Made by a program: the position numbers and the translations under genes
In this document: positions 44,332-52,726 of the stretch, piece after piece
Layout of the letters: every line of letters starts with the position of its first letter
Position numbering within the stretch: the first letter of the stretch is position 1
Assembly (NCBI GenBank): GCA_034439975.1
Contig: JAWXBK010000108.1
Span: 62,001 to 126,000 of the forward strand
DNA from: JAWXBK01 sp034439975
Lineage (GTDB): Bacteria; Pseudomonadota; Alphaproteobacteria; Dongiales; Dongiaceae
DNA: 64,000 nt
Direction: 5' to 3'
The notes under the pieces: model-generated
Databases searched by the model: none
What the model was told of the DNA's origin: nothing
What the model saw: only the letters and a program-made list of their open reading frames with translations

Positions 44332-44874
44332 TCAGCTGCCGGTATTGCGAGCCGGCTCGACGGGCGCTGCGGCTGGTGCCGCCTTGTCGGCGGGCGATAC
44401 GACGGGCGTTCCAGCCGCCGGTGACTCGGGCGCTACCGTTGCCGACGGCGCCGCATCGACGGTGCTGGCCGGCGTGGCAGCCGTATCGGTGCCGGTAGGT
44501 GCCGCGATCGCCGGCGTCGCGGGGTTCGGAGTTGCCGTCTTCGCGGCGGCTTTCCGCTTTGCCTCGGCGTCGGTGTCGGACATCGCGGCTTTCGGATCGA
44601 GCGAGCGTTTCATCTCGCCGGTCGGATCGATTGCGGTTTCAATCTGCCGCTTGAGCGTGCCCTGCCGCGCCGACGTCACGATCTTCTTGGCATCGTCGAG
44701 ATCGGCTTCGCGCACAATCGAGTCCACGCCGGACTGGAACTCACGCGAAAGCTTCCGCGCCTGCCGAAGCCAATGCGCGCCCGTCCGCAATACGACTGGC
44801 AGATCCTTCGGGCCCACGACAATCAGCGCAACCACGCCGATGACCGCCAATTCGGCCCAACCGATATCGAACAT
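44332..44874 (-). CDS. tatB: Twin-arginine translocase subunit TatB
   Basis: 180 residues. MFDIGWAELAVIGVVALIVVGPKDLP with the single helix, G-P hinge and amphipathic helix of TatB; then a long Ala/Pro/Thr-rich tail that is poorly conserved in the family. Works with TatC in signal-peptide binding. Confidence 0.93.
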   Translation of the reverse strand: MFDIGWAELAVIGVVALIVVGPKDLPVVLRTGAHWLRQARKLSREFQSGVDSIVREADLDDAKKIVTSARQGTLKRQIETAIDPTGEMKRSLDPKAAMSDTDAEAKRKAAAKTATPNPATPAIAAPTGTDTAATPASTVDAAPSATVAPESPAAGTPVVSPADKAAPAAAPVEPARNTGS

Positions 44875-44910
44875 GATGAGGGCTCCCGGGGAAATCCCCG
44901 GCCGACAAGA

Positions 44911-45153
44911 CTAGCTTGCCGCCTTGTCCTTGTGCACGGCGCTGGCGACCGTCGTGGTGTCCTTGTGATCGATCACCTTGTCGCCGTCTTCGCCCTCGGC
45001 TTTCTCTTTCTGATCTTCCTTGAGGCCGCGCTTGAAGGCGGTCACGCCCTGACCGAAATCTTTCATCACCTTCGAAATCTTGCCGCCGCCGCCGAAGAGG
45101 ATCAGCACGACCGCCAGCACGATGAGCCAGTGCCAAATGCTGAAGCTGCCCAT
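44911..45153 (-). CDS. tatA: Twin-arginine translocase subunit TatA
   Basis: 80 residues. MGSFSIWHWLIVLAVVLILFGGGGKISKVMKDFGQGVTAFKRGL: short helix, F-G hinge and amphipathic helix ending in the FKRGL motif (positions 1-44). Forms the pore-like oligomer of the Tat system. First gene of tatABC. Upstream lies the end of an iron-type ABC transporter gene 100 bases away, which leaves room for a promoter. Confidence 0.93.
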   Translation of the reverse strand: MGSFSIWHWLIVLAVVLILFGGGGKISKVMKDFGQGVTAFKRGLKEDQKEKAEGEDGDKVIDHKDTTTVASAVHKDKAAS

Positions 45154-45253
45154 ATCTAAGATTCTCCCTTAAGTGACGGTCTCAAGCCGTCGTCGCCGCG
45201 GACTATCGCAAAATCGTCCGGGGCAGGCAATCAATCCCGAACCGAGGCCCGAT

Positions 45254-46312
45254 TCACCGAGATTTATCGGGAAATACAAATGCTTGGCCCGCCGCGACCG
45301 AGACCGCGACGTGGCTGCCGATTTCGGGCACATCGCGGCCCATCAGGCGGGCCTCGAGATGCCATTCCCGCCCGCCGCTACCGGGCATACAGAGCCGCAC
45401 CAGGCTTGCGCGACCCAGTGTGCGGACGTCGGTAACGGTCGCATCCGTTCCCGGACTGCCGGCCGGAGCAAGCCGCACCGCCTCGGGCCGCACCACGACT
45501 TCGACGCGGCGGCCCTCTTCCAAATCGCCCGCGGGCAGATCCAGAACCGGCGTCGAAACCCGGCCGCCGACGACCAGACCGTCGAGGCGATTAACCCGGC
45601 TGAAGAAGGCCGCAACGAATGGGCTGGCCGGCTGGTCGTAGATCTCGCGCGGCGTGCCCTGCTGCTCGATCCGGCCGGCGCGCATGACCGCGAGCCGGTC
45701 GGCGAGGAACATCGCCTCTTCTGAGTCATGAGTGACCATGAGAGTCGCGGTGCCGTTGCGCCGCAGGAGCGATAGCGTATCGGCGCGCAGATCTTCACGC
45801 AGTCGTGTATCGAGGCCCGAGAACGGCTCGTCGAGCAGCAGCAGTCGCGGTGCCGGCGCCAGTGCGCGCGCGAGCGCGATGCGCTGCTGCTGGCCACCCG
45901 AAAGCGTGTGCGGATAGGCCCCGGCATAGTCGGCAAGCGCCACCTGTTCCAACATCTCGCGGGCGCGTGAGGCACGCTCTTCCGCCGGTCGACCGGCCAG
46001 GCCGAAGGCGACATTCTCGGCGACGGTCAGATGCGGGAACAAAGCGTAGTCCTGGAACATCATGCCGACACCCCGTCGCTCCGGCGCGCGATCCATGCGG
46101 CCATCTGCCACCACCTGCCCGGCAATCACCACCCGCCCCTGCTGCAGCGGCTCCAGTCCGGCCGCCAGACGCAGCGTCGTCGTCTTGCCGCAACCCGATG
46201 GGCCGACGAGGCACACCGTCTCGCCCGCCGGCACGACCAGGTCGAGCCGGTCGACGACAACGCGGCCGTCGTAACTGTGCGTGATACCTTCGAGGCGCAG
46301 TGCGTCGGCCAT
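45254..46312 (-). CDS. Iron(III)-type ABC transporter ATP-binding protein, FbpC-like
   Basis: 352 residues. Walker A VGPSGCGKTTTLRLAAG, Q-loop MMFQDYALFPHLTV, signature LSGGQQQRIALARAL, Walker B LLLLDEPFSGLD, switch VTHDSEEA, then a C-terminal TOBE-like domain. Class matches FbpC/FutC. Two bases after the permease gene. No periplasmic binding protein gene is adjacent. Confidence 0.9.
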   Translation of the reverse strand: MADALRLEGITHSYDGRVVVDRLDLVVPAGETVCLVGPSGCGKTTTLRLAAGLEPLQQGRVVIAGQVVADGRMDRAPERRGVGMMFQDYALFPHLTVAENVAFGLAGRPAEERASRAREMLEQVALADYAGAYPHTLSGGQQQRIALARALAPAPRLLLLDEPFSGLDTRLREDLRADTLSLLRRNGTATLMVTHDSEEAMFLADRLAVMRAGRIEQQGTPREIYDQPASPFVAAFFSRVNRLDGLVVGGRVSTPVLDLPAGDLEEGRRVEVVVRPEAVRLAPAGSPGTDATVTDVRTLGRASLVRLCMPGSGGREWHLEARLMGRDVPEIGSHVAVSVAAGQAFVFPDKSR

Positions 46313-46314
46313 CG

Positions 46315-48015
46315 CTATACCGCCCCGGCGCCGGGGCGCGAGCGTGAGATCGCCCGCGCCAGCACGATGACCGGCAGCACGCCGACGAGCACGATCGCCA
46401 GCGCAGCGCTCGATGCCTGGACCAGCTGCTCATCGGTCGCGAGTTCGTAGGCACGGACCGCCAGGGTGTCGAAATTGAACGGCCGCAGGATCAGTGTCGC
46501 CGGCAACTCCTTCATCACCTCGACGAACACCAGCAGTGCGGCAGTCAGCACACTGCCGCGCATGATCGGCAAATGCACCTCGCGCATCGTCGCGACCGGC
46601 CGGCGCCCCAGCAGCCTCGCCGCATCGTCCATGTTCGGCGTGATCTTGCCGAGCCCCGCCTCAATCCCGTGCAGCGCCATGGGCATGAAACGGACCAGAT
46701 AGGCGAACGTCACGGCAGCGATGCCGCCACTCAGGATCAGCCCGGTTGAAACACCGAGATGAGCGCGCGCGAGACCGTCGACCCAGTTGTCGAGCCCGGC
46801 AAACGGGATCATAACACCGACCGCCACGACGGCGCCCGGGATCGCGTAACCCAGGGTCGCGAACCGGACCATGAACGACACGCCAACGCCGCGATCGAGC
46901 CGCTGCGCATAGCAGAGAAAGAGGCCGATCAGCACCGCCAGTCCCGCAGCGACGGCCGAAAGGATGAAGCTGTTGGCGGCAAGGCGCAGGAACTCCGGGC
47001 GCATCCAGTATTCGCTGGTGACGATGGTCCAACGGGCCAATGTGGCCGCCGGCAACAGAAAGCCGAACAACACCGGCAGGAAGCAGGCGAGCAGCGCCAG
47101 CGCCGCGCGCGTGCCGCGCAATTGAAAACGTGGCAGCGACCGATAGCGGCTGGTGCTGTGCGAAAATCTTCGCGCCCCGCGGGACCAGCGTTCGAACATC
47201 AGTACGACAAAGACGGCAACCAGGAGCAGCGCGGCGAGCTGCGCGGCGGCGGCCGCCTCGCCCATGCCGAGCCAGAGTCGGAAGATGCCGGTTGTGAGCG
47301 TCGTCACGCCGAAATGCTGGACCGTGCCGAAATCGTTGAGCGTCTCCATCACGGCCAGCGCCGTACCGCCGGCGATCGCAGGACGCGCCAATGGTAGCGC
47401 AATCCGGAAGAAAGCCTGCCAGGGTGAACAGCCGAGCGTGCGGCTGACTTCGATCACGCAGGCCGATTGCTCGATGAACGCCGCGCGCGCCAGCAGATAG
47501 ACATAGGGATAGAGCACCAACGTCATCATCACCGCGGCACCCGGCAGCGATCGGACACGCGGAAACCAGTACTCGCCCAGACCCCAGCCGGTGACGCTGC
47601 GCAGCAGTGACTGCACCGGCCCGGCATAGTCGAGGATGCCGGTGTAACCGTACGCGATCACGTAAGCCGGAAAGGCGAGCGGCAGCAGCAGCGCGAAGGA
47701 CAGGATCGCGCGACCCGGGAATCGGCAGAGTGTCACCAGCCATGCGGTGCCCGTACCGACCACCATCGTGCCGATGCCCACCGACACCGCAAGCAGCAGC
47801 GATCCGCGGATGTAGTCAGGCAGAACCGTGCCGGCGAGATGACGCCACACGTCGTAGGCCGGAACAAAGACATAGGCCGCGATCACCAGCAGCGGCAGCG
47901 ACAGCAGCAACACTGTCGACGCAACGGCGAATGTCAGCGCGCGCGGCCGTCGCCAGTACCGGCGCAGCGCATGCCCGGGCGGCGGTCCGCCCCATGTCGC
48001 CGTATCGGAAAACAT
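46315..48015 (-). CDS. Iron(III)-type ABC transporter permease, FbpB-like
   Basis: 566 residues; two fused permease halves with about 12 helices, each with its own EAA-type docking loop (VSRTLGCSPWQAFFRIALPLARPAI and AARLLGRRPVATMREVHLPIMRG). Two-domain layout is typical of FbpB/thiamine-type permeases; iron is suggested by the family and the Fur-like site upstream. Sits with its ATPase between scpB and tatA, genes that are normally neighbours in this class. Confidence 0.9.
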   Translation of the reverse strand: MFSDTATWGGPPPGHALRRYWRRPRALTFAVASTVLLLSLPLLVIAAYVFVPAYDVWRHLAGTVLPDYIRGSLLLAVSVGIGTMVVGTGTAWLVTLCRFPGRAILSFALLLPLAFPAYVIAYGYTGILDYAGPVQSLLRSVTGWGLGEYWFPRVRSLPGAAVMMTLVLYPYVYLLARAAFIEQSACVIEVSRTLGCSPWQAFFRIALPLARPAIAGGTALAVMETLNDFGTVQHFGVTTLTTGIFRLWLGMGEAAAAAQLAALLLVAVFVVLMFERWSRGARRFSHSTSRYRSLPRFQLRGTRAALALLACFLPVLFGFLLPAATLARWTIVTSEYWMRPEFLRLAANSFILSAVAAGLAVLIGLFLCYAQRLDRGVGVSFMVRFATLGYAIPGAVVAVGVMIPFAGLDNWVDGLARAHLGVSTGLILSGGIAAVTFAYLVRFMPMALHGIEAGLGKITPNMDDAARLLGRRPVATMREVHLPIMRGSVLTAALLVFVEVMKELPATLILRPFNFDTLAVRAYELATDEQLVQASSAALAIVLVGVLPVIVLARAISRSRPGAGAV

Positions 48016-48080
48016 GTGTCCGTGCTTGCCTTTAGCGTACGTTGCTGCGTTGCCTTATTACAGCCCACCTTGATCGTACA

Positions 48081-48101
48081 TGCAAGTTATTCGCAATCGC
48101 A
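48081..48101 (-). promoter_or_regulatory. Candidate Fur/iron-responsive operator
   Basis: 21-base imperfect dyad, TGCAAGT at one end and AATCGCA at the other, centred on TATTCGC; the ends follow T-G-C-N-A-N-T and A-N-T-N-G-C-A. It is in the 196-base gap 66 bases before the FbpB-like start. Layout resembles proteobacterial Fur boxes. Assignment rests on resemblance and on the iron-type genes downstream. Confidence 0.4.
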
Positions 48102-48211
48102 CGAAAGCCTGGACGCCGGGCGCGGAATAGGCAGCATTATCAACACGCTGCCCTCTTCGGCAGCGACGCTATATCGCAGTCAAGAGAAGGTGCTTGAGAC
48201 GGATCGACCCG

Positions 48212-48904
48212 CTACGCGCCATCGTCATCGTCATCATCTTCATCGTCGTCGTCCGGTGCCTCGGGATCGGAATCCAGCGGACCGTCGTCGCCGTTCCCGC
48301 CCTCCTCCTCCTCGTCCTCGGCATTCTCGCCCGGCAAAAGACCGCCGGTGAGACCGAGTGCGGCGATCGCCGGACGCTTGTCGAGCAGACCGGCCGCCCG
48401 CAGCTCCTCGACGCCCGGCAGCGCATCGAGACCTTCGAGACCGAAATGTTCGAGGAACGCATCGGTCGTGCCCCAGGTCGCGGGGCGGCCCGGCGTTTCG
48501 CGATGCCCCTTCGGCTTGATCCAACCCGCCTCAAGCAACGCTTCGAGCGTGCCGCGCGACAGACCGACGCCCCGAATCTCTTCGATCTCGGCCCGCGTGA
48601 CCGGCTGGTGATAGGAGATGATCGCCAGCGTTTCGATGCCCGCGCGCGAAAGCCGGCGCGTCACCTTGCGCTCCATCTTCATCTGCGGTGCGAGGTCAGG
48701 CGCGGTGCGAAACGCCCAGCGACTGTCATGGTGCACGAGATGCACGCCGCGGTTCGCGTAGAGCCCCTGCAACTCCTCAAGGAGTTCGCGCAGCTTTAGA
48801 TCGTCCGACACCCATTGCTTCAGCGTGTTCTCGCTGACCGGTTCGGTAGAGGCGAACAGCACGGCCTCGATCAGGCGCAACGTTTCAAAACGGGAATCAG
48901 TCAT
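48212..48904 (-). CDS. scpB: Segregation and condensation protein ScpB
   Basis: 230 residues from the ATG at 48904, overlapping the scpA stop (ATGA). Two winged-helix parts; RLIEAVLFASTEPVSENTLKQW, LAIISYHQPVTRAEIEEIRGV and GRPATWGTTDAFLEHFGL are ScpB signatures. Partner of ScpA and SMC in chromosome compaction. The last 35 residues are an extreme acidic tail, ending in a near-pure run of aspartates that is encoded by GAC/GAT repeats. Confidence 0.93.
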   Translation of the reverse strand: MTDSRFETLRLIEAVLFASTEPVSENTLKQWVSDDLKLRELLEELQGLYANRGVHLVHHDSRWAFRTAPDLAPQMKMERKVTRRLSRAGIETLAIISYHQPVTRAEIEEIRGVGLSRGTLEALLEAGWIKPKGHRETPGRPATWGTTDAFLEHFGLEGLDALPGVEELRAAGLLDKRPAIAALGLTGGLLPGENAEDEEEEGGNGDDGPLDSDPEAPDDDDEDDDDDDGA

Positions 48905-49716
48905 TGGTCTGGGGTTCCGCTGGCGTCGCGGGCCGGAGTGGTGCGACGCACGTAAATGGGGCCGAAGGTACGCTCCTGTCTTAACTGGGCATGGCCCGCG
49001 CGCACAAGTTCCAGCGCCGCGGCGAACGTCGAGGCGAGCGCGGACCGGCGCCGCACGCCGTATCCGATATCGGGCGGCAGGAAATTCGTCAGGGTCGCCC
49101 ATTCGATCGTGTGGCCGATCATGTCGCCGAGCCGGCGCAGCGCGTCGTCCATCGAGTAGAGATCGCTGGGCGCGATGCGAAAGACACCGCCCTCGGCCGG
49201 CGGCTGCTGGCGCGCATACGCGCGCAGCAGATCGTACAGCGATGCCGAGTAGGTCGGGATCTGCACGACCGTCAGCCGCTCGGGATCGCCGCGGCCGAAG
49301 AAATCGCGGCCGAGTTGCGCGCGCTCCATCAGTTTGCGACCGATATCCTGCATCGCCTGCAGGCGCTGGAGCTGGAACGCAAGGGCGGCCGCCAGTTCGG
49401 CGCCGCTCGGCTGTTCGCCCTCGGCCGGTTCGGGCAGCAGCAGGCGCGATTTCAGATAGGCGAGCCAGGCGGCCATCACGAGATAGTCGGCGGCAAGTTC
49501 GAGGCGAAGCTGGCGCGCCCGCGCGACAAAGGCGAGATACTGATCAGCCAGCTCGAGGATCGATATCTGTTTGAGGTCGACCTTCTGATCGCGTGCCAGC
49601 GTCAGCAGCACGTCGATCGGGCCCTCATAGCCATCCAGCTCGAGGACGAAATCCTCGTCGCTCGGCGCAAAGGCGGGCGCGCGGTCTTCCTCGAATCGAG
49701 TTTCGTCTTCGGCCAT
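48901..49716 (-). CDS. scpA: Segregation and condensation protein ScpA
   Basis: 271 residues. Kleisin of the SMC complex: FVLELDGYEGPIDVLLTLARDQKVDLKQISI at the N-terminus, ADYLVMAAWLAYLKSRLLLP in the middle and a C-terminal winged helix. The ATG at 49716 is preferred (AGGT upstream); a TTG 24 bases earlier overlaps the M50 gene. Confidence 0.93.
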   Translation of the reverse strand: MAEDETRFEEDRAPAFAPSDEDFVLELDGYEGPIDVLLTLARDQKVDLKQISILELADQYLAFVARARQLRLELAADYLVMAAWLAYLKSRLLLPEPAEGEQPSGAELAAALAFQLQRLQAMQDIGRKLMERAQLGRDFFGRGDPERLTVVQIPTYSASLYDLLRAYARQQPPAEGGVFRIAPSDLYSMDDALRRLGDMIGHTIEWATLTNFLPPDIGYGVRRRSALASTFAAALELVRAGHAQLRQERTFGPIYVRRTTPARDASGTPDQ

Positions 49717-49723
49717 GAACGAC

Positions 49724-50419
49724 CTATCGCATACCGGCAATCGTGAGGACCAGTTCGATCACCTTGGTGACCGGCCGTTCGATCAGCCAGTACGCCGGGT
49801 TGAATCGGATGCCGACCTGGCTCAAAAGCAGCGGCAGCAGGAACAGACCGCCGATCACCACAAAGATACCGTAGCGTTCGAGGCGCGCCAGAGGATAAGC
49901 GAGCGATGCTGGGAGCAGCCCCACGGCGATCCGCCCGCCATCGAGCGGCGGTATAGGAATTAGATTAAATATTGCCAACAATACATTGAGATAAATCGAT
50001 ATTCTTAGAAAATCGAACACCCAATCACCGACCTCGCGGGGCAACAGAACCACCAGATGAAGGGCCAGTGCCGCAACCAGAGCAATGATCAGATTGATCC
50101 CGGGTCCGGCAGCGGCGACCAGCACCATGTCGCGGCGCGGCCGGTTCAGCCGGGCGAAATTGATCGGCACCGGCTTGGCATAGCCGAAGGTGAAACGCAT
50201 GCCGGTGGCCAGAAGCATCAGCCCGGGCAGGATCAGGGTGCCGAACGGATCGACATGCCGCAGCGGGTTCGCCGTGACCCGGCCAAGACGATAGGCCGTG
50301 TCGTCGCCGAGGCGCCAGGCGACGAAGCCGTGCGCCGCCTCGTGCATCGGCACGGCAATGATGAGCGCGAGTCCCCAGGCCGCGATGGTCCCGGCCATGG
50401 TCAGAAAATCACCGTCCAT
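49724..50419 (-). CDS. Site-2 protease-family (M50) membrane metalloprotease
   Basis: 231 residues, five or six helices. Zinc motif H-E-A-A-H near residue 29 and the second metal motif FNLIPIPPLDGGR near residue 165. Intramembrane cleavage role inferred from family; substrate unknown. No PDZ domain, so it is of the short type. Bases 49945-50025 are unusually AT-rich with ATA, CTA and AGA codons, although the residues there are conserved family residues. Confidence 0.9.
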   Translation of the reverse strand: MDGDFLTMAGTIAAWGLALIIAVPMHEAAHGFVAWRLGDDTAYRLGRVTANPLRHVDPFGTLILPGLMLLATGMRFTFGYAKPVPINFARLNRPRRDMVLVAAAGPGINLIIALVAALALHLVVLLPREVGDWVFDFLRISIYLNVLLAIFNLIPIPPLDGGRIAVGLLPASLAYPLARLERYGIFVVIGGLFLLPLLLSQVGIRFNPAYWLIERPVTKVIELVLTIAGMR

Positions 50420-50422
50420 CGG

Positions 50423-51427
50423 TCAGGCTGCCAGGATTTCGGTGAGCCGGGTCGCCGCGACCTGGCGATCGATCGGCAGCCCGCCCAACCGGGCGCGGCC
50501 TGCGTCGAGGCGCGCCTGGGTTTTCGGGCCGATCGGCTTGATGGCGGCAACGATCCGCGTCATTTCGCCGAGATCGCCGTTGCAGTGCATGGCCAGATCG
50601 CAACCCACCGCGAGCGATGCGGCCGCGAGTTCGCCAAGATCGCCGTCGAGCGCCTTCATGTTGAGATCGTCGGACAACAGCACGCCGTCGAATCCGATAT
50701 GGCCGCGGATCACGCGATCGATAACACGCCGCGACAGCGTCGCCGGTTTCGTATCGTCGTAAGCAGTGTAGACGACATGGGCTGTCATTGCCCAGGGCAT
50801 GTCGGCGAGCGCGCGGAAGGGCACGAAATCGGTGCGCTCCAGTTCGGCGGCCGACGCCGTCACGACCGGCAGCTCATGATGGCTGTCGGCAAGCGCGCGG
50901 CCGTGACCGGGAATATGTTTCACCACTGGAAGAACACCACCCGCAAGAAAAGCTTCGGCGACGGCGCGGCCCATCTCGGCGACAAGCTCGGGATCCTCGC
51001 CCAACGCGCGATCGCCGATGACGTGATGCGCGCCCGGCAACCGCAGATCGACACACGGCACGCAATCGACGTCGATACCGAGATCGGCAAGCTCGGCTGC
51101 GATCAGTCTTGCATTGAGCGCCGCTCCTTCCCGCCCGAGTGCGCGATCCTGCGTCGCGATCATACCGAACCGTGCCGGCGGCGGTGCCGCGCGCCAATGT
51201 GGCGGCTGAAGCCGTTGCACACGGCCGCCTTCCTGATCGATCAGTACCGGCGCATCGGCGCGGCCGACCGTGGCACGGAAATCATCGACGAGCGCCCGGA
51301 TCTGGCCCGGATCGGCGCAGTTGCGCGCGAACAAGATGAAACCGAGCGGATCGGCGCGGCGAAACAGCTCCCGCTCGTCGGCAGTAAAAACCGTGCCGGC
51401 GCAACCGAAGATGATGGGAAGCGTCAT
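50423..51427 (-). CDS. nagZ: Beta-N-acetylhexosaminidase NagZ
   Basis: 334 residues, glycoside hydrolase family 3. Begins PIIFGCAGTVFTADERELF; GFILFARN, DQEGGRVQRL, the catalytic-loop KHIPGHGRALADSH (with the His of the His/Asp dyad), and LLSDDLNMKAL. Removes GlcNAc from anhydro-muropeptides in cell-wall recycling. Three bases before the M50 gene. Confidence 0.95.
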   Translation of the reverse strand: MTLPIIFGCAGTVFTADERELFRRADPLGFILFARNCADPGQIRALVDDFRATVGRADAPVLIDQEGGRVQRLQPPHWRAAPPPARFGMIATQDRALGREGAALNARLIAAELADLGIDVDCVPCVDLRLPGAHHVIGDRALGEDPELVAEMGRAVAEAFLAGGVLPVVKHIPGHGRALADSHHELPVVTASAAELERTDFVPFRALADMPWAMTAHVVYTAYDDTKPATLSRRVIDRVIRGHIGFDGVLLSDDLNMKALDGDLGELAAASLAVGCDLAMHCNGDLGEMTRIVAAIKPIGPKTQARLDAGRARLGGLPIDRQVAATRLTEILAA

Positions 51428-51439
51428 CGCGTGGTCGGA

Positions 51440-52657
51440 TCAGGGGCGTACGACAAGGCAATCCTGCCCGCGAGCGGCGAGATTGCCGCAGAGTTTCTGC
51501 GCGGTCTGATGATCGGCCAGCGGTACCGCCTGCACCCGATAGAAGATGCCCTTGTCCGCGCCAAGATCGATGCGCTCGATAAACAGCGACAGATCGCCGA
51601 GCAGCTCCGGCAGTTTCTGCTGCAACTGCGCCCAGGTCGTGCGCGCGTCGGCTTCGGAGCGTACAGCCGCGAGTTGCACGCGGTAGGAACCTGCCGGCAA
51701 TGACGCCGTCTCGACCGCTTCAGGTTCGGCCGCAACGTCCGCAGCCGGCTCTGCCGCCGCATCGGCTGCCGGTTCGGCGGCAGCTCTTGCCGCCGCAGCG
51801 GTCAGTGCCGCTGCGACCGCAGCCGTCTCGTCGTCAGTTGGCACGTCGGTGGCCGCGTCCGCCGTCGCTGCGGGTGCCGCCGGATCGGGCGCCGCCACGA
51901 CCGGCAGGCCATTCTCGTCGACGGTGATCGCGCCAGGCTCGGCGGCCGCGGTTGCCGGTTCCGGTGCTTCGGGAACGACGGGCTCCTCGGGCGGCGGAAC
52001 GAGCTGTTCAAGGGCCTCCTGCGATTCCGATGATTCATCGAGCGTGTTGAAGATCTCCCGATCCTGATCGGGAATCTCCATGCCGCCTTCTTCGACCGGC
52101 TGGACCTTGATGGGAGTCGGATCGGCCTCGACCAGCGGCGCCAGATCGCCCACCCCCTGGCCGCCGAGCTCGTAATTCATGAACCAGAAAAGCAGTAAGA
52201 CGGCTCCGATCGACACGATCGGCAGAACCAACAGCGGCCAGAGATGACGGCGGCCCGCAAAAAATGGATGGACGGGCGGCTTCGCTGGCGCGCTCGCGAG
52301 TTTTTTCTCCAGCTCGATGCGACCGAGCTGCTGGCCGGGCGGCGGCGGAATCGCGGGCTCGGCATCGTCGTCGACGGGCCGCGCCGTCGGCGCCATCGGG
52401 GCGGCAGCCGCCGCGCGCGGCGACGGGGCCACCTGACGTACGGGCTGGCTGAGCCGCGTCTCCGGATCCGCCACCATACCGCCGGAACGCGGGGCTGGCG
52501 TCCCCGAGGGCGGCTGCGGCGGAGTCGGCTGGCCAGTCACCGGCCCCGGATTCAGCACGATGCGCGGAGGCGCAGGCGGCGGTGGTGCCGGTCGGCGGCG
52601 CGCCAGCGCTTCCTTGATCTGGGCTTCGAGATCGTCGTTATCGTCGGACTGGCTCAT
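51440..52657 (-). CDS. SPOR-domain membrane protein
   Basis: 405 residues from the ATG at 52657. Cytoplasmic Pro-rich N-terminus (about 1-135), one helix (LLVLPIVSIGAVLLLFWFM), long Ala/Glu/Pro-rich periplasmic linker, and a C-terminal SPOR domain (YRVQLAAVRSEADARTTWAQL ... YRVQAVPLADHQTAQKLCGNL) that binds denuded septal peptidoglycan. Division-site protein by family. Normally follows argS in this class; here dgt is the upstream neighbour. Confidence 0.88.
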   Translation of the reverse strand: MSQSDDNDDLEAQIKEALARRRPAPPPPAPPRIVLNPGPVTGQPTPPQPPSGTPAPRSGGMVADPETRLSQPVRQVAPSPRAAAAAPMAPTARPVDDDAEPAIPPPPGQQLGRIELEKKLASAPAKPPVHPFFAGRRHLWPLLVLPIVSIGAVLLLFWFMNYELGGQGVGDLAPLVEADPTPIKVQPVEEGGMEIPDQDREIFNTLDESSESQEALEQLVPPPEEPVVPEAPEPATAAAEPGAITVDENGLPVVAAPDPAAPAATADAATDVPTDDETAAVAAALTAAAARAAAEPAADAAAEPAADVAAEPEAVETASLPAGSYRVQLAAVRSEADARTTWAQLQQKLPELLGDLSLFIERIDLGADKGIFYRVQAVPLADHQTAQKLCGNLAARGQDCLVVRP

Positions 52658-52726
52658 TTTTCTCGCATTCGGAAACGAATCGACAGTGCCCGAAACATTA
52701 TACCGCACACGGCGGCCCGGCAGGTT

